The position numbers were made by a program, and so were the translations under genes. Shown piece by piece: positions 39,701 through 51,671 of a stretch of 64,000 bases of DNA. The notes beneath the pieces were generated by a model. The model searched no databases. It saw only the letters and a program-made list of their open reading frames with translations, and was not told where the DNA came from. The number at the start of each line of letters is the position of its first letter. Positions within the stretch are counted from its first letter, which is position 1. This stretch comes from Molanna angustata (Eukaryota; Arthropoda; Insecta; Trichoptera; Molannidae): assembly GCA_963576475.1 (NCBI GenBank), contig OY754970.1, positions 26,647,091 to 26,711,090 on the forward strand, read 5' to 3'.

Positions 39701-40760
39701 TTTATTTTATTAGGTTATGCGTTTCCTCAAACCTTTCGCTGGTTACCCCACATGGTGGTGTATGTATATTCAGTAAGTACTTAAATTATAATAAAATGTG
39801 CGTGGGCATACACGAATGTGTAGTGCTTTATTTTATTAGGTTATCCGCAAATCTGTCGCTGGTTACCCTACATGATGGTGTATTTATATTCACTAAGTAC
39901 GTATATTATAAAAAAATGTGCGTGGGCATACATGCATGTGTAGTGCATAATTTTCTTAGGTTATGCGTTTTCGCAAACCTGTCGCTGGTTACCCTACATG
40001 GTGGTGTATTTATATTCACTAAGTACGTTTATTATAAATAAAATGTGCGTGGGCATACACGCATGTGTAGTCCTTTATTTTATTAGGTTATACGTTTCCG
40101 CAAACCTGTCGCTGGTTCCCATATATGGTGGTGAATTTATATTCAGTAAGTATGTAAATTATAAAAAAATGTGCGTGGGCATACACGCCTGTGTAGTGCT
40201 TTATTTTATTAGGTTATGCGTTTCCTCAAACCTTTCGCTGGTTACCCCACATGGTGGTGTATGTATATTCAGTAAGTACTTAAATTATAATAAAATGTGC
40301 GTGGGCATACACGAATGTGTAGTGCTTTATTTTATTAGGTTATCCGCAAATCTGTCGCTGGTTACCCTACATGGTGGTGTATTTATATTCACTAAGTACG
40401 TAAATTATAAAAAAAATGTGCGTGGGCATACATGCATGTGTAGTGCATAATTTTCTTAGGTTATGCGTTTTCGCAAACCTGTCGCTGGTTACCCTACATG
40501 GTGGTGTATTTATATTCACTAAGTACGTTTATTATAAATAAAATGTGCGTGGGCATACACGCATGTGTAGTCCTTTATTTTATTAGGTTATGCGTTTCCG
40601 CAAACCTGTCGCTGATACCCTACATGGTGGTGTATTTATATTTAGTAAGTACGTAGATTATAAAAAAATGTGTGTGGGTATACACGCATGTGTAATGCTT
40701 TATATTATTAGGTTATGCGTTTCCGCAAACCTGTCGCTGGTTACCCTATATGGTGGGGTA
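36764..40760 (+). repeat. ~125-bp satellite, right arm (~32 copies)
   Basis: This is the inverted counterpart of 9485-12020. The most inner monomers are the diverged type (GGTTTACTTTATTTA), mirroring the left arm. Outward it is dominated by a four-monomer higher-order unit of 499 bp, near-identical at 39000, 39499 and 39998. The forward strand stays open over four to five monomers, which creates apparent ORFs of up to 195 codons. Confidence 0.97.
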
Positions 40761-41029
40761 TAACGACGTTTACTTTATTTATATTCAGATTATTTTCAAT
40801 TTTTTTCCGTTTATTTTATCGTTCATTAATGCATAAATAAGTAAATAATTAAAAAAAACTAGTTAATGCATAAATAAATAAATAAACAAGCAATTAAAAC
40901 TACAAATAAAATATATATAATAAATAAATAAATAAATAAAAAATATTTTTTCCTTGGGTTATCACTATTGTATCCTGACCATTGATCCGTTAGTTCATTC
41001 CGTTAGAACGTTCGAAACTTCAGCCACAT
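40761..41029 (-). repeat. right terminal inverted repeat, unique module
   Basis: It mirrors 9217-9484 and ends GAAACTTCAGCCACAT at 41029, directly followed by GTTGAATT. Confidence 0.9.
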
Positions 41030-41037
41030 GTTGAATT
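41030..41037. repeat. 8-bp target-site duplication, right
   Basis: GTTGAATT is identical to 9209-9216. Bases outside the two copies differ (GCA before the left copy, AGT after the right copy), so the match is exactly 8 bp. Confidence 0.85.
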
Positions 41038-41715
41038 AGTAGTTTTGAACTAATTTTTTATTTAAGTTTTTAAACTTACACTTTAAAAACCTATTTAAAA
41101 TATTTTGAAAGAATGAATGATAAGTATTGTCGTAGGAAATGTGTGGCACTCGATTTTTTTGCTAACTTTGTAAAGATGCAAAATAATGGTATATTAATAT
41201 GTATATCTTTGTTTGAATAGTATATTACTTACCTACATATTATACGTGAATCATTTAGATTATTACCTTAGTGGATAACACCAGTAGCGTAATAACTTAT
41301 AGATGCCGAAAACCTTGGCTAGCCTACAAATATAATACATAAAGAAATAAGTAGGTACATAAAAAATATACTTACAATTACTGATTAGTAAAACTGTCAT
41401 TTAAAGAAATAAAATTATTACTAATTCACGACCTAATATTTCTACTTATATTGTGTTAGTGCCGGATTGGAAATTGAAACTTAAATAAGATTCTATTCAG
41501 GGCCACAAAATGTAAATATTATTTTGTCATGTGATTGAAAAATATATATTCATATAATTTGGATGATTTATATAGCGCCGTTTTCGTGAATATCTCACCC
41601 CAAGGGCGCTAGGCCGCAGAAATGATCAACAATGAACTTATGCTAAAAAATCTTAAAATATTTGACATTTACCAAATTTCATTCAAGGTTTGCGTAGTCT
41701 GAAGGATTTAGGCAC
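41038..41715. other. right flank of the foldback; LINE 3' hairpin
   Basis: AT-rich. At 41574-41610 it contains AGCGCCGTTTTCGTG..CACCCCAAGGGCGCT, a hairpin that also ends the LINE fragment at 49726-50056. It is a solitary minus-strand LINE 3' tail. No gene seen. Confidence 0.55.
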
Positions 41716-41723
41716 GCCCCTGG

Positions 41724-41933
41724 TAGAGATGATCGTTTAAACGAAAGCTGATTAAAATAATCGTTTAAAAAAAATAATCAATCAAACGTTATAAATTTTA
41801 AACCATATTCGTTGAACGTTGCGAGTGTTACAACGATTCCCATCATGAATCATAACGTTCCGATGATGATTTCGTTAAAAGCTGTTTTTCGTTAAAAGCT
41901 GTTTTTCGTTAAAAGCTGTTTTTCCCACCTCTA
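41724..41933. mobile_element. 210-bp hAT-type MITE with 8-bp TSD
   Basis: The ends TAGAGATG and CACCTCTA form imperfect TIRs. GCCCCTGG occurs directly outside both ends (41716-41723 and 41934-41941), a perfect 8-bp target duplication. The interior has CGTTTAAACG-like words on the left and three tandem copies of a 17-bp unit on the right. TIR style and TSD length fit hAT. No coding capacity. Confidence 0.85.
41872..41922 (+). repeat. 17-bp tandem repeat, three copies
   Basis: TTCGTTAAAAGCTGTTT is repeated three times without change inside the right end of the hAT MITE. Confidence 0.95.
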
Positions 41934-41941
41934 GCCCCTGG

Positions 41942-42218
41942 ATGACACAGAAATTTATAACATATTGGTTGTATTGGTATGTAGGTATCAAGTACCTATC
42001 AACATATGTACATGTCTATAAAGGCGTTGCCCATCATTTTGCGTTGGCGTTCTATAATTATCCGTATAAAAATAAATTACTACTTTCCAAAATATGTTTT
42101 ATTTCAATAAAAAATATCCTTCGATAACGTTGATTTGTAATTGAAAACTTATAGGTAAATCATTTTGTCCTAAAAGCTAGATAATAAAATGCGCATTCCA
42201 TAATTAACAACAATATTT
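41942..42218. other. intergenic spacer
   Basis: No recognisable feature. A short open frame at 41942-42127 lacks motifs. Confidence 0.4.
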
Positions 42219-42274
42219 AAACGAGTGGGTTGTGGCCAACACTAAACTCTCCACACCACAAATATTGACAATGA

Positions 42275-45200
42275 AATATTTTATTCATTCTAAATTTTAC
42301 TACCAAGAATATAAATTTTCTAACGATAGTATATTTTCATGTTAAGATAGACAAACTATTAATGCAGTATGGTGAAGAATTCTAATGTTGTATGAAATAT
42401 TTTAATAAAAGCAGATAAATTTTGTTTTAAAGGACGTTAGAGCATTTTGACAATTTTGACACGTAATATCATATGAAGAAATTTTTGTTATTTATGAAAA
42501 GCTAATCAGTTCGATGTTCAAGCTCTTTACATTATAACATGAAATCAAATTACTGAACTTTTCCATACATAAGAAATTTATCTTATTATATACATTTTTA
42601 TTCATACTAAATTTTACTACCAGGAAAATAAATTTCTATCGACAGTATATTTTTATGTTAAGATAGACAAACTATTATTGCAGTATGGTGTAGAATGCTT
42701 ATGTTGTATGAAATATTTTAATAAAAGCAGATAAATTTTGTTTTAAAGGACGCGAAAGCATTTTCCAAATTTTGACAGGTGATATCATATGAAGAAATTT
42801 TTTGTTATTTATGGAAAGCTAATCAGTTCTATGTTCAAGCTCTTAACATTATAACATGAAATCAAATTACTGAACTTTTCCATACATAGAAATTTATCTA
42901 ATTACATTTTTATTCATACTAAATGTTACTACCAGGAATATAAATTTTCTTCCGATAGTATATTTTTATGTTAAGATAGACAAACTATTAATGCAGTATA
43001 GTGAAGAATGCTTATGTTGTATGAAATATTTTAAAAAAAGCAGATAAATTTTGTTTTAAAGAACGCGAGAGCATTTTTCAAATTTTGACAGGTGATATCA
43101 TATGAAGAATTTTTTTGTTATTTATGGAAAGCTAATCAGTTCTATGTTCAAGCTCTTTACATTATATCATGAAATCAAATTACTACACGTTTCCATACAT
43201 AGAAATTTATCTAATTACATTTTTATTCATACTAAATGTTACTATCAGGAATATAAATTTTCTTCCGATAGTATATTTTTATGTTAAGATAAACAAACTA
43301 TTAATGCAGTATAGTGAAGAATGCTTATGTTGTATGAAATATTTTAAAAAAAGCAGTTAAATTTTGTTTTAAAGAACGCGAGAGCATTTTCAAAATTTTG
43401 ACACGTGATATTATATGAAGATTTTTTTTGTTATTTATGGAAAACTAATCAGTTCTGCGTTCAAGCTCTTTACATTATAACATGAAATCAAATTACTGAA
43501 CTTTTCCATACATAGAAATTTATCTAATTACATTTTTATTCATACTAAATGTTACTACCAGGAATATAAATTTTCTTCCGATAGTATATATTTATGTTAA
43601 GATAGACAAACTATTAATGCAGTATAGTGAAGAATGCTTACGTTGTATGAAATATTTTAAAAAAAGCAGATAAATTTTGTTTTAAAGAACGCGAGAGCAT
43701 TTTTCAAATTTTGACAGGTGATATCATATGAAGAATTTTTTTGTTATTTATGGAAAGCTAATCAGTTCGTTGTTCAAGCTCTTTACATTATATCATGAAA
43801 TCAAATTACTACACGTTTCCATACATAGAAATTTATCTAATTACATTTTTATTCATACTAAATGTTACTACCAGGAATATAAATTTTCTTCCGATAGTAT
43901 ATTTTTATGTTAAGATAAACAAAATATTAATGCAGTATAGTGAAGAATGCTTATGTTGTATGAAATATTTTAAAAAAAGCAGATAAATTTTGTTTTAAAG
44001 AACGCGAGAGCATTTTCAAAATTTTGACACGTGATATCATATGAAGATTTTTTTTGTTATTTATGGAAAGCTAATCAGTTCTATGTTCAAGCTCTTTACA
44101 TTATAACATGAAATCAAATTACTGAACTTTTCCATACATAGAAATTTATCTAATTACCTACATTTTTATTCATACTAAATGTTACTACCAGGAATATAAA
44201 TTTTCTTCCGATAGTATATTTTTATGTTAAGATAAACAAAATATTAATGCAGTATAGTGAAGAATGCTTATGTTGTATGAAATATTTTAAAAAAAGCAGA
44301 TAAATTTTGTTTTAAAGAACGCGAGAGCATTTTCAAAATTTTGACACGTGATATTATATGAAGATTTTTTTTGTTATTTATGGAAAGCTAATCAGTTCTA
44401 TGTTCAAGCTCTTTACATTATAACATGAAATCAAATTACTGAACTTTTCCATACATAGAAATTTATCTAATTACATTATTATTCATACTAAATGTTACTA
44501 TCAGGAATATAAATTTTCTTCCGATAGTATATTTTTATGTTAAGATAGACAAACTATTAATACAGTATAGTGAAGAATGCTTATGTTGTATGAAATATTT
44601 TAAAAAAAGCAGATAAATTTTGTTTTAAAGAACGCGAGAGCATTTTTCAAATTTTGACAGGTGATATCATATGAAGAATTTTTTTGTTATTTATGGAAAG
44701 CTAATCAGTTCTATGTTCAAGCTCTTTACATTATATCATGAAATCAAATTACTACACGTTTCCATACATAGAAATTTATCTAATTACATTTTTATTCATA
44801 CTAAATGTTACTATCAGGAATATAAATTTTCTTCCGATAGTATATTTTTATGTTATGATAAACAAACTATTAATGCAGTATAGTGAAGAATGCTTATGTT
44901 GTATGAAATATTTTAAAAAAAGCAGATAAATTTTGTTTTAAAGAACGCGAGAGCATTTTCAAAATTTTGACACGTGATATTATATGAAGATTTTTTTTGT
45001 TATTTATGGAAAACTAATCAGTTCTATGTTCAAGCTCTTTACATTATAACATGAAATCAAATTACTGAACTTTTCCATACATAGAAATTTATCTAATTAC
45101 ATTATTATTCATACTAAATGTTACTATCAGGAATATAAATTTTCTTCCGATAGTATATTTTTATGATAAGATAGACAAACTTTTAATGCAGTATGGTGTA

Positions 45201-46260
45201 GAATGCTTATGTTGTATGAAATATTTTAAAAAAAGCAGATAAATTTTGTTCTAAAGAACGCGAGAGCATTTTCCAAATTTTGACAGGTGATATCATATGA
45301 AGATTTTTTTTGTTATTTATGGAAAGCTAATCAGTTCTATGTTCAAGCTCTTTACATTATAACATGAAATCAAATTACTGAACTTTTCCATACAAAGAAA
45401 TTTATCTAATTACATTTTTATTCATACTAAATGTTACTACCAGGAATATAAATTTTCTTCCGATAGTATATTTTTATGTTAAGATAAACAAAATATTAAT
45501 GCAGTATAGTGAAGAATGCTTATGTTGTATGAAATATTTTAAAAAAAGCAGATAAATTTTGTTTTAAAGAACGCGAGAGCATTTTCAAAATTTTGACACG
45601 TGATATTATATGAAGATTTTTTTTGTTATTTATGGAAAGCTAATCAGTTCTATGTTCAAGCTCTTTACATTATAACATGAAATCAAATTACTGAACATTT
45701 CCATACATAGAAATTTATCTAATTACATTATTATTCATACTAAATGTTACTATCAGGAATATAAATTTTCTTCCGATAGTATATTTTTATGTTAAGATAA
45801 ACAAACTATTAATGCAGTATAGTGAAGAATGCTTATGTTGTATGAAATATTTTAAAAAAAGCAGATAAATTTTGTTCTAAAGAACGCGAGAGCATTTTCC
45901 AAATTTTGACAGGTGATATCATATGAAGATTTTTTTTGTTATTTATGGAAAGCTAATCAGTTCTATGTTCAAGCTCTTTACATTATAACATGAAATCAAA
46001 TTACTAAACGTTTCCATACATAGAAATTTATCTAATTACATTTTTATTCATACTAAATGTTACTACCAGGAATATAAATTTTCTTCCGATAGTATATTTT
46101 TATGTTAAGATAGACAAACTATTAATGCAGTATAGTGAAGACTGCTTATGTTGTATGAAATATTTTAAAAAAAGCAGATAAATTTTGTTTCAAAGAGCGT
46201 TAGAGCATTTTGACAATGTTTACACGTGATATCATATGAAGAAATTATATGATATCTATG
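42275..46260 (+). repeat. ~312-bp satellite inside family A copy 2 (~13 units)
   Basis: The block CGATAGTATATTTTTATG recurs at about 42649, 42955, 43266, 43580, 43891, 44209, 44521, 44834, 45147, 45460, 45774 and 46087, a spacing near 312 bp. Units carry GCAGATAAATTTTGTTTTAA, ACGCGAGAGCATTTT and GGAAAGCTAATCAGTTC. Outer units are more diverged than inner ones, as expected for unequal exchange. Confidence 0.95.
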
Positions 46261-46848
46261 AAAAGCTAATCAGTTCTAAGTTCAAGCTATTAATATTCTT
46301 CTATCAATATGAAATCAATGAACTGATCATTGCCAAATATAAAAAAATTCTCTTGTTACATATAAGTTTCATACAAATATCCATTAAATAAAATATAATT
46401 TTTGAAACCGTTGAATATTTTTCTTTTAACATTGACCAACTTTGAATACAATTTTATGAAGATTCTTGGTGTTGTATAAATAGTTGAAACCAAATTAAAA
46501 TATCTCTAATTTCCAGGTCGTGAGAGCATTTTTTCAGTTTTAATAGATGAAATCATAAAGAAACATTGGGAAAAAATGAACCGTTGTCTATGGAAAACTA
46601 ATCAGCTCTAAGTTTATGGACTTAACACATGTGATATCAATATGAAGTCAATCGGACTTATAGTTTGGGCTGCAGAGAGGACACAAAAAAAAAACAACGT
46701 AAATGATGAATTCATAGAGAAGAAATCAAAAGTTGTCTATGGAAAACTAATCAGCTCTAGGTCTTTGCACTTTACACATATGATGTTAATATGAAGTCGA
46801 TCAGACTTATAGTTTGGGCTGTAGAGAGGACACAAAAAAGATAAATGC

Positions 46849-46963
46849 TACGGCGTACGGCGTACGGCGTACGGCGTACGGCGTACGGCGTACGGCGTAC
46901 GGCGTACGGCGTACGGCGTACGGCGTACGGCGTACGGCGTACGGCGTACGGCGTACGGCGTAC
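46849..46963. repeat. (GGCGTAC)n heptamer array, ~16 copies
   Basis: A perfect 7-bp tandem array. At its right edge the sequence flips through ACAGCGTAT|ACGCCATAC into the GTACGCC orientation seen in the other family A copies. All frames are open on both strands (RRTPYAV/RRTAYGV-type runs), which explains several spurious ORFs. Confidence 0.97.
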
Positions 46964-47115
46964 AGCGTATACGCCATACACACAAACACATCACGACGAA
47001 ACTCATAGTGTGCATTCTCTACATGATACCCATTGAGAAATTGATGTAAAAAAAATACGCTTAAATTTTGCGAAATCATGACTCTCCCCTATTCCATAGT
47101 GTGGAGAGTAAAAAA

Positions 47116-47605
47116 GAACGTGTTACATGTTCATTACCACATGACACACATAAAAATATTGCATTCTCGAACATGCAACCAAACCACTGCAGTGCTCTGT
47201 TTACGAGGTGTTTCATAATCCATACATAGAACACACTGTAGTGGGTTTTGCGAGTTGGTCGATTTACGTTAAATATTATAAGGAAATTGAATTGCGAAGC
47301 AAGCGTAGGTACCAACTGTACTATATCCTTCTGACGCTTCAGTGACGTCACGAAAGAAAATCGATCCATTTCCCGCGCATACCAACACAACCACCCAAGT
47401 CAATGAAAAATGAGCGTGCACACATCCACACATATACACGCGAAGTTTGAACAGAAACAAGGGCGCCACGAAAACTGTTTTACCGACATGGTAATTCGTT
47501 CCAATCTCAAAATACGATACGCCAAAATTAAACCACCTTATAGAAAAGACACTCTTTAAGGTTGTAATTTAAGGTGAATGTATTAATCATTTTTGCGCTC
47601 GGCCC
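47116..47605. promoter_or_regulatory. possible host promoter region with CRE palindrome
   Basis: This stretch is less AT-rich than its surroundings and is not repeated in the window. It contains a perfect cAMP-response-element palindrome TGACGTCA at 47343-47350. Together with the downstream candidate non-coding exon it may be a promoter for a gene to the right. There is no direct evidence of transcription. Confidence 0.2.
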
Positions 47606-48417
47606 ATGACGGTTTTCAGTATTTTATCTCGTAACCTAGGGCGGGACATCGCACCCGCATGCGATTCCAAAACAATTCAGACAGCTGTCAAAGTTCCGAG
47701 TGATCGCGTGCTTTATCGTCGAATATTTTTGAAAAACCACATTCAATCCTCAAGTCTGTATCTTTCTTCGGATTCGTTTAACATGTCTGTGATGTCGTTG
47801 TGTAATTCTATTTGTCTCTTGTGAATTTCTACGAATCCATCTGTTAGACAGTGTAGCCGCAATAAATTGTAAAATTAATTCGATTTGAAAGGATTGTATA
47901 TTTGCTGTTTATAAACACAGATGGGTTGACGTTTAGATTGGGTTGCTAAGAAACATAATAAGGTTTCCGAGAAATAATAAATTGAACGATAAGTTTATCG
48001 TCTGTTTTATTATGAGTCTATAACCGGCGATTTACGTTCTGACAATAATTTCGATTTTGTCGTGACAAAAGGGTCATTATTATTTGATGTGTAGAATATT
48101 TAATTGATTTTTGACAATAACTTGTGGATCATCAGTGTTTTGTCTGTGACATATTTTTCAAGAAATCATATTTAAAATTGTCGGATTTTGATCAAAAAGC
48201 AATAAATGAATAGTGATAATGTGTAATCGATGTTCCTAAACTGTCTGCATTGTTGTGAAATAAATTCCTAGTGTGACATATTGTAAGTGGTAAAAAGTTT
48301 CAAAACATTGATTTTCGTTAATACCTCGTTATGTAATTTTTGTGTAAGTGATATTGTTCAATAAATCGTGCATTTTTACTTCACTATTGACGGGAATAAA
48401 AAACTATAAATAACAGG
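47606..48417 (+). other. candidate non-coding first exon
   Basis: A non-repetitive segment ends in AACAG|GTATGT at 48416/48417, a good splice donor. It has no long open frame; the 72-codon frame from ATG 47606 has no recognised motif. A 5' UTR exon of a gene outside the window would look like this, but so would unremarkable intergenic DNA. Confidence 0.2.
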
Positions 48418-48557
48418 TATGTACCTACCCATATGATTCTCATATGTATATTTTCATATAATATAATACTTATACAGATGTCGCAGTTAGCAAATTTTGT
48501 ATGAATCGAAGTGAGGATTTTATCCACTGGAATTTTGATAATTGGGAATTAGGAATT

Positions 48558-49497
48558 TTTTACTCCCCATACTATGGAATAGGGAGTCATGATTTCACAA
48601 TTTTTAATCGTATTTTTTTACATCAATTTCTCAACAAGCATCATGTAGAGAGTGCACACTGTGAGTTTCGTCGTGATGTGTTTGTATGTATGGCGTATGG
48701 CGTACGGCGTTCGGCGTACGGAATTATCATAAGTCCGCTCATTACAGCCCAAAAAATTACAGCCCAAACTATAAGTCCGATCGACTTCATATTAAAATTA
48801 TATGTGTAAAGTGCATAGACTTAGAGCTTATTAGTTTTCCATAGATATCCGTTAATTTCTTCCCTATGATTTCATCTGTCCAAATTTTCAAAATGCTCTC
48901 ACGGTCTGGAAAATCGAGTTTTTTGTAAAGTGTTTAAAATTTCGATACAACAAAAATACAACCATCAAAAATGCATTCAAGGATTGTCATAATTTAAAGA
49001 AAAAAATCCATGGTTTGCCATATCAATGTGAAATAAATTTCATATTTGTATAAAAAAATTGAGTTATCAACTTCATATTGATATCGTATGTGTCTTTATA
49101 GACGAGTGTATTTTTTACTCTCCACTTCTATCTTCCTCAAGGGATAGGCAGTGAGAACCTAACACCGCATTATTCTATCTTGACACATACGTCGCCTCAT
49201 CAACATTGATACACTGTCTCATATACCTATGCTCATCTTGCTAGTAATGCAATTTTACTTAAAATTTCTCAACAGGTATCATGTAGAAAATACATACTAT
49301 GAGTTTCGTGACAATGTTTTTGTGTGTATGATGTATTGTAAAAACTTTTGATCTCTGGGAATCTTATATTTTTTTAAGAATCTGATAGAAATGTACTTCA
49401 TATAAATGCATTTCTAGACTGTCAACATTTCAAGAAGAAAAAATAAACGCTTTGATGCTATGGTGTGGAGAGTTTAGTTTTGGCCACAACCCACTCC
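48558..49497 (-). mobile_element. family A element, copy 3
   Basis: Inverted relative to copies 1 and 2: it begins TTTTTACTCCCCATACTATGG at its right-end type terminus and finishes GGTGTGGAGAGTTTAG..CCACAACCCACTCC. The heptamer tract at 48688-48721 has only four to five units. The core is reduced to fragments. A second ACTCTCCACTTC terminus-like block near 49125 suggests rearrangement. Confidence 0.75.
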
Positions 49498-49696
49498 TTT
49501 TTTATAGAGAATAACGACTAATGTGAATTGTATTCGGATTTATTTGTCGAAAAAAAAACACTTTGTCCTAAGATTTAGAAAACTGTAGAGAATCTAGGAA
49601 GTGTTGAAATGTATGGAATACTGTAATATGTTGCCAACCAAGAAATTAAACACGCGATATACCTACCATGACTCACTCATTGCACGGAGTACTTCA
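49498..49696. other. short spacer
   Basis: AT-rich sequence between family A copy 3 and a LINE 3' end. Nothing recognised. Confidence 0.4.
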
Positions 49697-50056
49697 TCTA
49701 AAATAATAATAAATAAAATTTATAAAGCGCCGTTTAGTGATACAAGATCACTCCAAGGGCGCTTTAGCTAATTTGTTGGCTCTTCGAAACAAGGCAGTCT
49801 TAAGTAGTATACCGAAGGTGTTAATGCTCTGAGCTCCACGTATGTCAAGAGGCAATTTATTCCATTTCAAAGGCCCTTTCACACTAAAACCACGATCATA
49901 GTAAGCCGCCTTATTGACTCTGTCCAATGCTTTTAAAGAGTTGGTACTCTGTGATCCAGATGATCTCAGTGTAAGCTGTCTTTTTGAGGGAACATTCTTT
50001 TGGCACAGTTCTTGAATGCAGTATGAAGCCAAGTCGTTCAGGGCCTTAAACACCAT
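49697..50056 (-). pseudogene. LINE ORF2 C-terminal fragment with 3' hairpin
   Basis: The minus-strand frame 50056-49748 reads VFKALNDLASYCIQELC, then a block with YYDRGFSVKGPLKWNKLPLD, then IRGAQSINTF and a KTALFRRANKLAKAPLE end. The motif order YxDRxFSVxxPxxWNxLPxxIR...FKxxLKTxLF is the C-terminus of CR1/L2-like LINE reverse transcriptases. The frame is intact over about 100 residues. The TGA stop lies in the loop of a hairpin (AGCGCC at 49726, GGGCGCT ending 49763), and the element finishes in an ATT/AAT-rich tail at about 49700. It is 5'-truncated, as usual for LINEs. Similar 3' hairpins stand alone at 41574 and 55504. Confidence 0.75.
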
Positions 50057-50397
50057 CAGGCATCTAGTATATTATATGGAAATCTTTAATGATTCTATAA
50101 GGAGGTACCTTATCATAACCATATATACTTATTATCTTCCGAAATGTTATGATCATCTTTCTCTTTCGATTCTTTTCTACATTATATTTTATTAAAATTC
50201 GATTATGATGGAGACTTTTCCACAGATCGCTGACGCGACTCAATTCCTTCGCAAGTTGGCGCTACGCGTCAACCATCCAACACTTTCTATCTCAACATTT
50301 CATAATTTTCAAAGCTTGGAATTTCGATTTACCTATTCAAAACACCCAATACACAAAAATTCTACTTTCTAAAACTCACTCAAAAAAGAAAAATGTA
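50057..50397. other. intergenic
   Basis: Nothing recognised except a GC-richer patch at about 50225-50280. Confidence 0.4.
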
Positions 50398-50850
50398 AAC
50401 AACCTCGACAAAGTACCAATAACAACAAGTACCAATAATAACCTCGATGAAGTAACAATAACAACAAGTACCTACCATTAACAACCTCGATAAAGTACCA
50501 ATAACAACAAGTAGTTATCAATAAAAACCTCGATAAAGTACCAATTAAGTACAACAAGTAGGTACCAATAACAACCTCGATAAACTACCAATAACAACAA
50601 GTATCAATAAAAACCTCGATAAAGTACCAATAACAACCTCGATAAAGTACCAATAACAACCTCTATAAAGTACCAATAACAACAAGTACCGATATCAACA
50701 AGTACCAATAACAACAAGTACCAATAACAACAAGTATCAATAACAACAAGTATCAATAAAAACCTCGATAAAGTACCAATAACAACCTCAATAAAGTACC
50801 AATAACAACCTCGATAAAGTACCCATAACAACAATTAGCAATAAAAACCT
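50398..50850. repeat. AACAACCTCGATAAAGTACC minisatellite
   Basis: Irregular tandem copies of AATAACAACCTCGATAAAG plus TACC alternate with a shorter AATAACAACAAGTACC unit for about 450 bp. Minus-strand frames (50369-50557, 50604-50834) are Leu/Tyr/Trp-rich artefacts of the repeat. Confidence 0.95.
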
Positions 50851-51671
50851 CGATGAAAAGTTGAAAACTTACAGATAGATAAAACTTACCAACACTGAAA
50901 AAATAATGCGTAAAAAGTCCTCATCCCTAATTCACAATTACCAAACGAAATAATTCTTATTGCTACAGCCTTAAAATAAACAAATCTAATAAAACATTTC
51001 TTTTAGCAATAAAAGATAGGTGGGTTGGTTCCACCTACATCTCGGGTTGATATAAAATAAACGGAATGTCAATAAGCCCTAACGAACTTATTGGCATTTC
51101 TGTTTTGACGTTTTTTTTTCAATCTTGTTCAGTGTTAGATCCGTTCCAGATTTGGAGATGAAAAAGAATGGGGGTGGTTGGGATGGAATGGAATGAGAAA
51201 TGGAAAAGATCGCAGCTAATATTAGATAAATGTCTAAGTTCAACACAAAACTCGGAGAATTTCCAACCTTTAGAGACCCAAAGTTTTCTTTATTGTGTTT
51301 TAAGAAGATATATTTTTTTCGGTGAAATTTACAAATAAAGGTATACCTATTTTGAGAAGTTCTTATCTACGTGTAAATATATAGGTACCTATAGATAGGT
51401 GTATTGTTTCAGGTACACCAGCCTTCAATAATTTTAGTCTTGATCTTGCGTGCAGATGAAGTCTTGGTGATGGGAAGACCAAGAATGATTTTGCAATTTC
51501 CATCATATTTGATTAAGCGAAATCGGCCTTTGAAAGAAATTAGTGTGCACAAAACGAATATAAAAGACACGAAAATAATAAACCTAACATAGATGATTAT
51601 TTTATATTGGTTTCACTGTAAATTTTTGTACCTAGGTAAGTAGGTATTTTGCCAAATAATACTAGGGTGAT
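50851..51671. other. intergenic
   Basis: No gene recognised. TAGGTACC-type simple sequence occurs near 51380. The frame at 51404-51592 has no known motif. Confidence 0.4.

Larger units (their letters stand above)
42219..47115 (+). mobile_element. family A repeat element, copy 2 (expanded core)
   Basis: Same ends as the copy at 1905-5700: AACGAGTGGGTTGTGGCC..CTCTCCACACCA at the left and CATGACTCTCCCCTATTCC..GTGTGGAGAGTAAAAA at the right. The tandem core has about 13 units rather than three. It continues through the linker with AACCGTTGAATATTTTTC and CAATCGGACTTATAGTTTGG, and a long heptamer array. It lacks the 2.2-kb insertion of copy 1 and so supplies its empty site (about 46775-46793). No coding sequence. 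Confidence 0.8.

Noticed and set aside
37315..40450. Open frames of up to 195 codons beginning MCVGIHACVV on + (and mirrored on minus at 9796-11453)
   Set aside because: They are translations of the 125-bp satellite; monomers of 126 bp stay in frame. No promoter, splice or codon-constraint evidence.
43102..44929. Repeated 61-70-codon frames beginning MKNFFVIYG and MKSNYYTF
   Set aside because: By-products of the 312-bp tandem unit of family A.
46772..47079. Arg/Tyr/Ala repeat proteins on both strands
   Set aside because: Both strands are open only because the (GGCGTAC)n heptamer has no stops in any frame.
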